A DNA stretch of 64,000 nucleotides from IDS-8 sp964424805 (GTDB taxonomy: Bacteria; Pseudomonadota; Gammaproteobacteria; Steroidobacterales; Woeseiaceae), in the NCBI GenBank assembly GCA_964424805.1, contig CAYRKH010000007.1, forward strand, positions 24,239-88,238, given 5' to 3'. Positions 24,254-32,872 of the stretch are shown piece by piece (positions within the stretch are counted from its first letter, which is position 1; each line of letters opens with the position of its first letter). A program made the translations under genes and the position numbers. The notes beneath the pieces are model-generated. The model worked only from the letters and a program-made list of their open reading frames with translations. It made no database searches and was not told the DNA's origin.

Positions 24254-25218
24254 GTCAGCCCCCCCGGGAGGAATACGACCTCGACCGGCACGCCGTCGGG
24301 GAGCCGCCGTTCCAGCTGCTCGAGGTCGATTTCCGCGGCAAAGCTCAGGCGGCCCCGGTCGCGTTCGGTGAGCGCGTAGTAAGGCGTGAAAGCGGCTTCG
24401 CTCGAGACCCAGCGCACCCGGCCTTCGAGCGGTTCGTCGAGCCCGTCGACCAGCACCTGCACGGGCGCGCCCGGCACGACGGCGACGCGGATGGATTCGG
24501 GGACGTACACGCGGGCATGCGGCTGCTTGCCGGTCAGCAGTACCAGCATCGGTTGGCCTGCCCGCGGGCGCTCGCCGGGCTCGAACAGCAGGGTATCGAT
24601 CACGCCGTCCGCCGGGGCGTACGCGCGGTGCCGGTCGAGGTCGACCTCGAGCTGCGCGAGCGTCGCTTCGGCCGCCCCCACCGCGGCTTCCGCCTGGCGC
24701 CGTTGTTCGGCCGTCGCGCCCTCCAGCAGCTCCTGCAGCCGTGCTTCGCGCGCCTCGAGCTCGGCGCGGGCGACTTCCAGCGCCGCGCCGGCCCGGTCCA
24801 GCGTCTCCGGCGACGCCAGGTTCTGCTGGAAGACGCGCTTCGCGCGTTCGTAATCGCGCTGCAGGAACTCCAGCTGCTGCCGGGCGCCTGCCGCGTTGGC
24901 ACGTGCGGCGGCAATCTGTTCCTGCCGGGGGCCGCGGAGGAGCTCATCAAGGCGCGCGCGGGCCTGCGCGAGCACCGCCCGGGCTTCGGCCAGCCGGGCT
25001 TCGACGTGCGAACGATCCTGCTGCAGCAGCAGCTCACCTTCGGTTACCGCCTGTCCCTCGACGACGGGTATGTCGGTGATCGGCTCGTCGAAAGCCGCGC
25101 TGATCTCGACCCGGTCCGACTCGAGATAGCCGACGACGCGCCGCGCATCGTCCGGCGGGTGGCAACCGGCCGCCAGGTACAGCGGCAAGCCAAGCAGGTA
25201 AAGGTGAAGCTTGTGCAT
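24172..25218 (-). CDS. HlyD-family efflux adaptor, lipoprotein-like
   Basis: A 348-residue periplasmic adaptor related to YbhG. The N-terminus (MHKLHLYLLGLPLYLAAGC) ends in a lipobox, so it is probably lipid-anchored at Cys19. A long coiled coil rich in Ala, Glu, Arg and Gln (about 75-185) is flanked by lipoyl halves and followed by a beta-barrel domain (about 215-320). The last 28 residues (from about LTWPRRPLETRS) are Arg/Ser/Pro-rich, resemble nothing in the family, and are encoded entirely within the ATPase gene. They look like read-through of a lost stop codon. The gene is 11 bp downstream of the TetR gene. Confidence 0.85.
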   Translation of the reverse strand: MHKLHLYLLGLPLYLAAGCHPPDDARRVVGYLESDRVEISAAFDEPITDIPVVEGQAVTEGELLLQQDRSHVEARLAEARAVLAQARARLDELLRGPRQEQIAAARANAAGARQQLEFLQRDYERAKRVFQQNLASPETLDRAGAALEVARAELEAREARLQELLEGATAEQRRQAEAAVGAAEATLAQLEVDLDRHRAYAPADGVIDTLLFEPGERPRAGQPMLVLLTGKQPHARVYVPESIRVAVVPGAPVQVLVDGLDEPLEGRVRWVSSEAAFTPYYALTERDRGRLSFAAEIDLEQLERRLPDGVPVEVVFLPGGLTWPRRPLETRSPSAPADSRSASGRCRR

Positions 25219-25229
25219 GCAGGGTTCCG

Positions 25230-25880
25230 TCAGCCGCCGGAGTCGCTGTTCTTGCCAGGTGTGCCGTCCCCGACCCGTATCGCCCGGATCAGCAGGTCGA
25301 GGTGCGCTTCGATGAAGCGGTCCGTGTCGAGCTCGTGATGCGGCTTGAACACGACGGACCACGCGATCGAAAAGAGCACGGGGGAGACAAGGAGCTGCGG
25401 GAACTCCTCGAGCGCGGACGGCCGGAATTCGCCGGCCTCGACGCCTCGCCGGATGAGCTTGCGCAGCGCGTCCAGCCCGTGCGCCACTACGTGCTCCCAG
25501 TACCACGCCGTGAGGTCCGGATGCTTCGGGCCCTCCGCAATCATGAGCCGCATCAGCACCCGCGCGGGCGAGTCCGGCAGCCGGCGCGCGAAATCGAGGA
25601 AGGGACCGCGCAGGTATTCCTCGGCAGAGAGCTCCGTCTCGTCGATGGCCTTCTGCAGCGCGTCGATGCGCGGCGAGACGACGCTCTTGATGACGGCCTT
25701 GAACAGCTCTTCCTTGGTGCGGAAGTAAACGTAGAGGAGCCCCTTGCTCACGCCGGCCCGCCGCGCCACGTCGGTGACGCGGGTCGCGGCGTAGCCCTTT
25801 TCCGCGAAGGCGGCGAGCGCGGCCCGGGTGATCTCCGCGGGGCGGTCTTCCTTGCGGCGGCGGAACCTCGGCCGGGGCAT
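25230..25880 (-). CDS. TetR/AcrR family regulator, CecR-like
   Basis: A 216-residue repressor with an N-terminal helix-turn-helix (about 15-62: RAALAAFAEKGYAATRVTDVA, then GVSKGLLYVYFRTKEELFKA) and a helical ligand domain. It heads the operon TetR-HlyD-ATPase-permease, the same order as E. coli cecR-ybhGFS. Two identical-core palindromes sit between it and the divergent ribA, which suggests autorepression of the pump and possibly an effect on ribA. The ligand is unknown. Confidence 0.9.
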   Translation of the reverse strand: MPRPRFRRRKEDRPAEITRAALAAFAEKGYAATRVTDVARRAGVSKGLLYVYFRTKEELFKAVIKSVVSPRIDALQKAIDETELSAEEYLRGPFLDFARRLPDSPARVLMRLMIAEGPKHPDLTAWYWEHVVAHGLDALRKLIRRGVEAGEFRPSALEEFPQLLVSPVLFSIAWSVVFKPHHELDTDRFIEAHLDLLIRAIRVGDGTPGKNSDSGG

Positions 25881-25893
25881 GCGCGTTCCTTGA

Positions 25894-25935
25894 TGACCGG
25901 TGGGTCAACAGTATACGCTAATGACCCAGAGGTCA
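25894..25935. promoter_or_regulatory. Two TetR-type operators (TGACC-N4-GGTCA)
   Basis: TGACCGGTGGGTCA (25894-25907) and TGACCCAGAGGTCA (25922-25935) share perfect 5-bp arms with 4-bp spacers and lie 28 bp apart in the divergent region between the TetR-led operon and ribA. Duplicate palindromes of this size beside a TetR gene are a strong sign of a cooperative autoregulatory operator. Confidence 0.7.
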
Positions 25936-25983
25936 TCAATAGGAAAGGGCGGCGCGCCGCGAAAGTGGTAGGCTTCGCCTCCC

Positions 25984-26808
25984 ATGTTTACCTATCTCGA
26001 TCCCGGCGTGCGCGAGCGCCTCATTGCCGAAGGCAGGCTCGTTCGCATCGATGCCAGCGGCCGCCCGTCTTCGCCCGATGCCCCGCTGCGGTCCGGGGAA
26101 AAGGCCATCAGCGTCCTCGGCCCTATCCCGCTCCCGCTCGCCCGCAACGGCCGCCGCTTCCAGGTGGACTGGTATGCCAGCGTACGCCACACGGAGCTGA
26201 CCAAGGTGGAGGAACTGGCGGAAGAGCTGCGCGAGCGGGGCGGCCAGCGCTCCTTCGCCATCCTCGCCTCCTCGATGGCGGTCAACAGCGTTCTGGTGCT
26301 CGGCCGGCCGCAGGACTGGGACAACCCGCTCGTGCGGGTGCACTCGAGCTGCCTCACCGGCGACGTCTTCGGCTCCGAGCGCTGCGAATGCGGCCCGCAG
26401 TTCCTGGCGGCGCTCACGCGCATCGCGGATGAACCCGGCGGCGGGCTCATGATCTACATGGCCGGCCACGAGGGCAGGGGCATCGGGCTATGGGCGAAGG
26501 CCGCGACCTACGTGCTGCAGGACGCCGGCGAGAACACCTACGAGGCGAACCGCTCGCTCGGCCTGCCCGACGACTCCCGCGATTTCAGCGACGCGGCGTC
26601 GCTGCTCAAGTATTTTCTCGATGACAAGCCGTTTCGGCTCCTCACCAACAACCCGCAGAAGGTTGCCGACCTGAACCGGTTCGGCGTGCGCAACATTACG
26701 CCGGTCAAGCACCTGGCCGGGGTGACGGAGAGGAACAAGGCGTATCTCAAAGCCAAGCGCGACCGGGGTCACCGGCTCGACATCGAAGACCTCGACTGCC
26801 CCAAGTAG
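25984..26808 (+). CDS. ribA: GTP cyclohydrolase II
   Basis: A 274-residue stand-alone GTP cyclohydrolase II, first step of riboflavin synthesis, releasing formate and pyrophosphate from GTP. Zinc ligands Cys123, Cys134 and Cys136 lie in HSSCLTGDVFGSERCECG. The nucleotide-binding GHEGRGIGLW and the LTNNPQKV block are intact. The N-terminal 60 residues replace the RibB domain of bifunctional forms and resemble the gammaproteobacterial long RibA. The TAG stop is part of a REP-like arm. Confidence 0.93.
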   Translation: MFTYLDPGVRERLIAEGRLVRIDASGRPSSPDAPLRSGEKAISVLGPIPLPLARNGRRFQVDWYASVRHTELTKVEELAEELRERGGQRSFAILASSMAVNSVLVLGRPQDWDNPLVRVHSSCLTGDVFGSERCECGPQFLAALTRIADEPGGGLMIYMAGHEGRGIGLWAKAATYVLQDAGENTYEANRSLGLPDDSRDFSDAASLLKYFLDDKPFRLLTNNPQKVADLNRFGVRNITPVKHLAGVTERNKAYLKAKRDRGHRLDIEDLDCPK

Positions 26809-27185
26809 GAGCGCGCACCGCGCGCGATGCTACGGCCTCTGCCATGCCCACCGCGTGCGGGATGTGGGCGCAGGGCGGGCTGTCGGGTTGGGGTGCCGTT
26901 GATCGGCGGTATGGGTATCGCGCGCGGTGCTATGGCCTCTGCCATGCCCACCGCGTGCGGGATGTGGGTGCAGGGCAGGATGTCGGGTTAAGGTGCCGGT
27001 GATCGGCGGTGTGGGTATCGCGCGCGGTGCGCGCTCCTACAACTGCCAGAGTAGGAGCGCGCATCGCGCGCGATGCTATGGCCTCTGCTATGCCCACCGC
27101 GTGCGGGATGTGGGCGCAGGGCAGGCTGTCGGGTTGGGATGCCGGTGATCGGCGGTATGGGCATCGCGCGCGGTGCGCGCTCCTA
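26805..27185. repeat. REP-like arms with a three-copy composite unit; no gene
   Basis: The 377-bp interval between ribA and queF is entirely repetitive. GTAGGAGCGCGC arms occur at 26805 and near 27051, and GCGCGCTCCTAC arms end near 27039 and at 27185. A unit beginning GGCCTCTGC(C/T)ATGCCCACC recurs at 26834, 26934 and 27080, running through GGGATGTGGGCGCAGGG to a GATCGGCGGTATGGG-like end. Copies one and two are 100 bp apart; copy three is 146 bp later because extra REP arms are inserted. The first arm provides the ribA stop, and the last arm abuts the queF stop. Confidence 0.8.
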
Positions 27186-28019
27186 CTACTGGCGCCAGAG
27201 TCGCAGGTTTTGGGCGCGCGGCTCGAAATTCGAGCGGAACGGGTTGATGTCCAGCCCGCCGCGCCGGGTGTAACGCGCATACACGGTCAGCTGCTCAGGC
27301 GCGCAGCGCGCCCTGATATCGACGAAGATGCGCTCGACGCAGGTCTCGTGAAAGGCATTGTGCTGCCGGTAGGACACCAGGTAGCGCAGCAGCCCCGCCC
27401 GATCGATGGCCGGGCCGCGATAGCGCACCAGCACGCTGCCGGTATCGGGCTGGTGGGTCACGGGGCAGTTGCTGCGCAGCAGGTGCGAATGCAGCGCCTC
27501 GCTCACGGTGCCGTCGCCGGCGACGGTGAGCAGCGACGGATCGACGTCGGCGGCGGTGCATTCCGCGTCGATTCCGTCGATGCAGTGTCCCGGCAGCTCG
27601 GCGATCGTCCCGCCCGGACCCCCGACGCCGGCGTTTACCTGCACGGCCACGGGGCTGCCCGTCTTCCGGGACAGGTCGCCCGCGATAACAGCGCCGACTT
27701 CGTCGCCCGAGCCGAAGCGGGTCATCGACAGCGAGTTGAGGTAGAGCTTGAGCGACTTCGATTCGACCAGGTTCGGGGAATCCGCGGGCACGCGCAGCAC
27801 CGCCGTCGCCGTCACCGGTTTGCCGCGGCGATCGAGCCAGGCCAGCTCCCACGCGTTCCAGACGTCCTCACCGTGGAAGGGCAGCGGCTCGCCGATGCCG
27901 AGCGGTTTTCGGCTGTCACGCCGCGGCAGCGCGCACAATACCTCCGGCGCATAGCGTTCCGGCCAGGCGACAGCCTTGCCGAGCAGTGTTTCGGTAGTCA
28001 TGGCATGAGCGTGCGGCAT
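27186..28019 (-). CDS. queF: NADPH-dependent 7-cyano-7-deazaguanine reductase QueF
   Basis: A 277-residue long-form (YqcD-type) QueF, which reduces preQ0 to preQ1 for queuosine tRNA modification. The catalytic Cys185 is in SNCPVTHQPDTGS. NADPH-binding ESKSLKLYLNS and the C-terminal YARYTRRGGLDINPFRS are conserved. I start at the ATG preceded by GGAAC, 2 bp after the acyl-ligase stop; another ATG six codons later is possible. It forms an operon with the acyl-activating enzyme and transferase-ACP fusion upstream, an unexpected pairing for a tRNA modification gene. Confidence 0.92.
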   Translation of the reverse strand: MPHAHAMTTETLLGKAVAWPERYAPEVLCALPRRDSRKPLGIGEPLPFHGEDVWNAWELAWLDRRGKPVTATAVLRVPADSPNLVESKSLKLYLNSLSMTRFGSGDEVGAVIAGDLSRKTGSPVAVQVNAGVGGPGGTIAELPGHCIDGIDAECTAADVDPSLLTVAGDGTVSEALHSHLLRSNCPVTHQPDTGSVLVRYRGPAIDRAGLLRYLVSYRQHNAFHETCVERIFVDIRARCAPEQLTVYARYTRRGGLDINPFRSNFEPRAQNLRLWRQ

Positions 28020-28021
28020 CG

Positions 28022-29497
28022 CTACGGTTCCCGCAAGCGCCGCCGCAATACCTTGCCTGCCGCGGACCGGGGAATCCGGTCGGTCCAGAAGAATTTGCGG
28101 GGAGTCTTGTAAGGTTCCAGTTTCCTCCGGACGAGCGTCGCGAGCTCGGAAAACGCCGGGCGGTCCGGGCCTTCCCTGGCGGGCACCAGCCACACGGCGA
28201 TCATCTCGCCGGACAGGCCCTGCGGGTCGGGCAGGCCGGCGCAGGCGCATTCGGCGATGGCGGGATGCTCGCCGAGGATCTCCTCGATTTCGTGCGGCAG
28301 CACCTTGCGCCCGCCCACGTTGATGACGTCATCGGCGCGCGCTTCCAGGTAATAGTACCCGTCGGTGCCGGCGCGCCCGAGATCGCCCGTCCGCAACCAG
28401 CCGTTGCGCAGGGTGCGCGCGGAGAGCTCCGGAGCGCCCCAGTAGCCGGCCATCAGGTGCTCGCCGCGTACCTCGAGCTGCCCCGTCGCGCCGGGAGCCG
28501 CCGTTGCTCCCGCGTCGTCGACCACGCGCAGCTCGACGCCGGGGCTCGGCCGGCCGATGGAATCCAGGTGATCGCGATCGGAGTGGAACTCGAGGAATGC
28601 CGAGCGGCTCGCCTCGGTCAGGCCGTAATGCATGCAAAGACGCGTACTCGGCAGGAGCTCCATCAGGCGGCGTTTGTGCTCCAGCGGCATCGGCGAGCTG
28701 CCGATCTCCATGTAGTCGAGCTGCTGCGCAAATCGCCCGAGCAGGTCCCCTTCGCCCAGCAGGATCGCGATTCCCGTGGGGACGGAAGCGAAGCCCGTGG
28801 CGCGGTGATCGGCCAGCGCCCGGGCCACGCGCGCGGTGTTGACGAAGCCCGGCACCAGCACCAGCGTAGCGCCTTGCGACAGCACGCAGCGCATGCGCCC
28901 GAGCCCGAACGAGTGGCCCAGCGAGAGCGGCAGCACTTCGACCGCCTCGGCGCCGGTGCCGACGAACCGGTTGATGTGTTCGCAGGCCGCTGCCAGCGCA
29001 CCGTGACCCAGGACGACGCCCTTGGATTCGGAGGTCGTCCCGGTCGTGAACAGGATGTCGGCGTGCTGCTCCGGCCGGACCTCGACAGCGGGTTTTGGAG
29101 CGGCGGCTCCCTCCGCCAGCTCGTCGAAACGGACCTGCATCGGCAGGGCGTCATCGAGCGGCGCCGCGGACACCACCACGCGCGGCTCCAGCCGCTGCAC
29201 GAGACGGGCAAGCCGCGCCGGAGGAACGTGCGGGTCCAGCGGTACGCACACGGCGCCGAGGCTGTGAACCGCGAGGTAGGTGGCCACGAACCCGTCGCTC
29301 GATTCCGCCAGCAGCACTGCGCGCTCGCCGGCCGCGACGCCGCACTCGGCCGCGAGGAATGCCGCGCGACGGCTCACGCCCTGCTCCAGCGCGGCGTAGG
29401 ACAGCGTCCGTTCGCCGCATACCAGCGCCGTCCTGGCCGCCGTCTCCGGCGCGCCGGCGTGGGCAAGCACCTGGCGGAATACGGGCGGGGCGGTCAT
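28022..29497 (-). CDS. AMP-forming acyl-activating enzyme
   Basis: A 491-residue member of the ANL superfamily. Motifs: ATP-binding LFTTGTTSESKGVV (about 150-163), YGLTEASRSAF, GWLRTGDLGRAG, hinge ARADDVINVGGRKV, and the catalytic C-terminal Lys in SAAGKVLRR. It activates a carboxylic acid as the adenylate and transfers it to a thiol. Its ATG overlaps by 4 bp the stop of the gene encoding a protein with an ACP domain, so it may load that carrier directly instead of CoA. The substrate is unknown. Confidence 0.88.
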   Translation of the reverse strand: MTAPPVFRQVLAHAGAPETAARTALVCGERTLSYAALEQGVSRRAAFLAAECGVAAGERAVLLAESSDGFVATYLAVHSLGAVCVPLDPHVPPARLARLVQRLEPRVVVSAAPLDDALPMQVRFDELAEGAAAPKPAVEVRPEQHADILFTTGTTSESKGVVLGHGALAAACEHINRFVGTGAEAVEVLPLSLGHSFGLGRMRCVLSQGATLVLVPGFVNTARVARALADHRATGFASVPTGIAILLGEGDLLGRFAQQLDYMEIGSSPMPLEHKRRLMELLPSTRLCMHYGLTEASRSAFLEFHSDRDHLDSIGRPSPGVELRVVDDAGATAAPGATGQLEVRGEHLMAGYWGAPELSARTLRNGWLRTGDLGRAGTDGYYYLEARADDVINVGGRKVLPHEIEEILGEHPAIAECACAGLPDPQGLSGEMIAVWLVPAREGPDRPAFSELATLVRRKLEPYKTPRKFFWTDRIPRSAAGKVLRRRLREP

Positions 29498-30588
29498 CGT
29501 CCGGTGTTCTGGTCGATGTAGGCGGCGATGCTGTCGACCGATTCGAGGGCGGACGGGTCCAGGCCGGCCAGGTCCACGTCGATGCCGAACTGCTGCTCTA
29601 TCCAGAGCGACAGGCGCACCAGCGCGAGGGAATCGAGGATGCCGGCGGCGATGAGGGAATCGGCGGTGCCGTAGCCGTCCGGGCCGAATTCGATAAACAG
29701 GTCCTCCTGCAGGTAATCGCAGACCTGCCGCCGAAGGCGCGCGGCTTCAGTACGACCGTCGGGCGTCGAAGCTTCCTCTTTTACCGGTTGCGGCGATCCC
29801 GCATCCTCGGTGCCCGGGCGGCTGCGCACCGGTCGTGCGGGATTGCCCCACACGACCGTGCCGGCCGCGACGCTTTCGAACACCACCGATCCGGGTGCGA
29901 CGATCGCGTCTTCCCCGACGTGCACGCCGTCCTGGACGATCGCGCCCATGCCGACCCGGACGTTGCGCCCCAGTCGGATCGATCCGCTCGTGAAGCGTTC
30001 CCGCGCCTTGTCCTCTATCTCCACGACGTAGCGGCCGCCGGCGATCATGGCATTTCCGGCGATGGAAACATCGTCTTCGATGATGATGGGCCCCTGCGCC
30101 ACGATGGCGACGTGCGAACCGATGTTGCAGTTCGAACCGATCTCGATGTGGCCGATCTTCGCCTGGATTGCGGCCCCGTGGCTCATGATCACGCGGTCGC
30201 CGAGGACAATACCGGCATCACCCGCGCCGCGGGCATCCAGCAGGCAGTCCCGGTCGAGCACAACGCCGTCGCCCAGCGTGATCCGGTCGGCGTGCCGCAG
30301 GGTCAGGTTCGGACCGAAAATGCAGTTCCTGCCCGCCGCCCGGAACAGGGTGGGGTACAGCCATTTGCGCAATACCAGGCCAAGCGCCCCCGGCAGCGGC
30401 CCGATAAAGAAGGAAAGCAGCTCGTAACGGATCAGCTTCGGCCAGCTGAACGAATGGAAGGCGAGATCGGCATAACGCTCGAAAGACGAGCGGTCGTCGC
30501 CGAACAGGCGCCCGCGAATGAAGCCGGATTCGTCCAGGCGCGAACGCTGCCGTTTCATGGTGCGGTGAGCTTTGCTTACGGGTTTCAT
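29494..30588 (-). CDS. Hexapeptide-repeat transferase fused to an acyl carrier domain
   Basis: A protein of about 364 residues. The N-terminal 80 residues include a hydrophobic stretch (LLSFFIGPLPGALGLVLRKW). A left-handed beta-helix of hexapeptide repeats follows (about 85-250, including IGHIEIGSNCNIGSHVAI and VWGNPARPV), as in acetyl/acyltransferases. After an acidic/Pro linker comes an acyl carrier domain (about 280-364) whose phosphopantetheine Ser is in AAGILDSLALVRL. Fusion of a transferase to its own carrier suggests covalent delivery of the acyl donor. ATGs at 30588 and 30558 and a GTG at 30621 are alternative starts, none with a good ribosome-binding site. It is coupled to the acyl-activating gene downstream. 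Confidence 0.85.
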   Translation of the reverse strand: MKPVSKAHRTMKRQRSRLDESGFIRGRLFGDDRSSFERYADLAFHSFSWPKLIRYELLSFFIGPLPGALGLVLRKWLYPTLFRAAGRNCIFGPNLTLRHADRITLGDGVVLDRDCLLDARGAGDAGIVLGDRVIMSHGAAIQAKIGHIEIGSNCNIGSHVAIVAQGPIIIEDDVSIAGNAMIAGGRYVVEIEDKARERFTSGSIRLGRNVRVGMGAIVQDGVHVGEDAIVAPGSVVFESVAAGTVVWGNPARPVRSRPGTEDAGSPQPVKEEASTPDGRTEAARLRRQVCDYLQEDLFIEFGPDGYGTADSLIAAGILDSLALVRLSLWIEQQFGIDVDLAGLDPSALESVDSIAAYIDQNTGR

Positions 30589-30680
30589 ACCCTGTCGAAT
30601 CGGTCGATACGCCAGGGACACACGACACGCGCTTCGAGGCCGGCAGGTGACGACCGCCCCTGGTCATTTTTCCTCGTAGC

Positions 30681-30712
30681 TCCGCCGGAGGCGCACCGGG
30701 ACCTCCGGCGGA
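30681..30712. other. 11-bp perfect stem-loop after the FG-GAP gene
   Basis: TCCGCCGGAGG (30681-30691) pairs with CCTCCGGCGGA (30702-30712) around a 10-base loop, 28 bp beyond the stop of the FG-GAP gene. Neither strand shows the U-tract of a classical intrinsic terminator, so it may act as a transcript 3-prime end stabiliser or a weak terminator. Confidence 0.45.
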
Positions 30713-30739
30713 AGTCCCGATGCACCGCCGACCAGGCCA

Positions 30740-32824
30740 TCAGCCGGTTCGCCGCCGGCTCCTCATCACCGCGCCGAGACCGGCGAGGACGAGCGTGAAC
30801 AAGGCGCCGAACGATCCGCCGCCGCCGCCGCCGCCGCTGTCGTCTCCGTCGTCATCGTCGCCGGGAGGCGGCGGCGAGCTGGCGGCCCCTTCGACGGTGA
30901 TGGTGAAGTCCTGCACCGCGGTGTCGGTGCCATCGGAGACCTCGAGGGAGACGTCGTGATCGCCCACCTGGCCGGCGCCCGGCGTCCCGGACAGCGTTGC
31001 CGTGCCGTCGCCGTTGTCGGTGAGCGTCAGCCAGCCGGGCAGCGCCGTGGCCGAGATCGCCAGCGCGTCCCCGTCGTCGTCGCTCGCCTCGATGTCGTAG
31101 GTGTACGTTTCACCCTCCGTCGCCGACGTACCGGCCTTGCTGGTAAACGTCGGTGCGGCGTTGCCGCCGGCCGGCGGGCTCTCGGCGACGGTGACGGTGA
31201 AGTCCTGCAGCGCGGAATTGCTGCCGTCGGATGCTTCCAGCGAAACAGCATGATCGCCCGCGTCACCGGCGGCCGGTGTCCCGGTCAGGGTCGCGGTGCC
31301 GTCGCCGTTGTCCTTCAGCGTCAGCCACTCGGGCAGCACGGGCGCCGTGATGGTCACCGCGTCGCCTTCCGGATCGGTAACCGCGACGTCGTACGTGTAG
31401 GCGACGTCCACCGTTGCCTGGGTGACCGGCGTGCTGGTGAAGGACGGGACCTCGGTATCGGTGAACGGCGCGTCGGTACCGTTGTTGAGGTACACGCGGT
31501 CGCGTCCCGGGATGACCGTTCCATCGGTCGCGGTGAACGGCTGGTTGGCGACGACGATGTCGATGTGCCCGTCGTCGTTGATATCACCCGCCGCGAGCTC
31601 GCGCGTCTGGTGCTCGTCCACGGATATGTCGGTGCCCGCGGCGAAGGTCACGGTGCCCGTTTCGACGAACTGGTTCAGGTACAGGCGATTGCGCGCGGTC
31701 TCACCGCCGCCGGCGACCAGGTTGGCAACCGCCAGGTCCAGGTCGCCGTCGCCGTCGAAATCGGCTAACGCGCCGCCGCTCGACATGTTCGCATCCGCAC
31801 TGACGTCGATCGGGTCGCCCATGTCGATGACGCCCGGTTCGGACGCGTTCAGGAAGAAACGATTGATTCCCGGGCTGACCGCGGTTCCCGCCTCCCTGGC
31901 GATGAAGTTCAGGACGACGATGTCGAGCTTGCCGTCGTCATTAAGGTCGCCTACCAGGATCTTCGAGGTCTGGTCGTCCGGCAGGCCGAACCCGACGCCT
32001 GGCCCGAAGCTGACCGCATCGGGTCCGGTGGAGGTATTGGGATAGATCAGGTTGGCGGGTTCAGTCGTCTCGTCGTTGCCGACTATGACGTCCAGCTTGC
32101 CGTCGCCGTCGATGTCGGCCAGCGCGATCGAGCGGGTATCGTCCCGGTCGTCGGCGGAAATGTCGCCGCCCGTGAAAACGGGGGCGCCACCAGCCGCCGG
32201 GACGCCGGTGTTCACGTAAAAGCGATTGAGCTGGAGCTCGCCCGTCCCGGCGCCGGCCTCGCCGCCCTGGTGACCGGTGCCGGTCACGAGGTCGAGGTCG
32301 CCGTCGCCGTCCAGGTCTCCCGCGGCGACGGCGAGGACGCGGTTTTCGTCCGCCGTGATGGGCAGGTCGCCGGACCTGTCGACGCCCAAGCCTGTCGTGT
32401 TGAGATAGAAAAGACTGGTCTTGTCGCGCCGCCCCTGTACGAGGTCGATGAACGTGTCGCCGTCCAGGTCGACGCCGAGAATCTCCGACGATAGCCCGAT
32501 GTTCAGGAGCACCGGTGCCCCGAAGGTCCCGTCGTTGTTGCCGGGATACCAGCGGCTTTCGATGGTGGAGGTGTTCGAGGCGGCCACGAGATCGACGAAG
32601 CCGTCGCCGTTGATGTCGAGCGGCTCACCGTCGAAGGTGGTGAGGGTCACGTCGTCGGTGTAGAACTCGTCGGCCGATACGTCGGTGCCTTCGGCTGAGA
32701 AGGCCGGCACGGCGATAAAGAGCCCGAGTGTAAAGCAGGCAACCCTGCGCGAAAGCGTCGTCGGCAGGCGGTGGATCGGTATGCGACAGGCGCACGTATA
32801 GAGCGAAGCAATACTAGGGGTCAT
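30740..32824 (-). CDS. FG-GAP beta-propeller protein with cadherin-like domains and GlyGly-CTERM tail
   Basis: A 694-residue secreted protein. The signal peptide ends near AVPAFSA (about residue 44). Seven calcium-binding FG-GAP repeats follow (about 65-440), each with a D-x-D/N-x-D-G core such as DINGDGFVDLV, DLDGDGDLDLV and DINDDGHIDIVV, enough for a seven-bladed propeller. Two He-PIG/cadherin-like domains (about 455-545 and 555-645) share NGDGTATLTGTP and NGDGTATLSGTP. The tail has an Asp/Gly-rich linker, GGGGGGG, a hydrophobic segment (FGALFTLVLAGLGAVM) and RSRRRTG, a GlyGly-CTERM sorting signal processed by rhombosortase. AAGGAAAG before the ATG supports the start. The likely role is a surface or secreted adhesin-like protein. 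Confidence 0.88.
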   Translation of the reverse strand: MTPSIASLYTCACRIPIHRLPTTLSRRVACFTLGLFIAVPAFSAEGTDVSADEFYTDDVTLTTFDGEPLDINGDGFVDLVAASNTSTIESRWYPGNNDGTFGAPVLLNIGLSSEILGVDLDGDTFIDLVQGRRDKTSLFYLNTTGLGVDRSGDLPITADENRVLAVAAGDLDGDGDLDLVTGTGHQGGEAGAGTGELQLNRFYVNTGVPAAGGAPVFTGGDISADDRDDTRSIALADIDGDGKLDVIVGNDETTEPANLIYPNTSTGPDAVSFGPGVGFGLPDDQTSKILVGDLNDDGKLDIVVLNFIAREAGTAVSPGINRFFLNASEPGVIDMGDPIDVSADANMSSGGALADFDGDGDLDLAVANLVAGGGETARNRLYLNQFVETGTVTFAAGTDISVDEHQTRELAAGDINDDGHIDIVVANQPFTATDGTVIPGRDRVYLNNGTDAPFTDTEVPSFTSTPVTQATVDVAYTYDVAVTDPEGDAVTITAPVLPEWLTLKDNGDGTATLTGTPAAGDAGDHAVSLEASDGSNSALQDFTVTVAESPPAGGNAAPTFTSKAGTSATEGETYTYDIEASDDDGDALAISATALPGWLTLTDNGDGTATLSGTPGAGQVGDHDVSLEVSDGTDTAVQDFTITVEGAASSPPPPGDDDDGDDSGGGGGGGSFGALFTLVLAGLGAVMRSRRRTG

Positions 32825-32872
32825 GAGCTTTCCTTTAGTTGGCGGTCTTTTTAAGCCCAGCCCCCGCGGATC

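Noticed and set aside
30681..30712. Intrinsic terminator after the FG-GAP gene
   Set aside because: The stem is perfect but neither side has a T-tract, so I list it only as a stem-loop.
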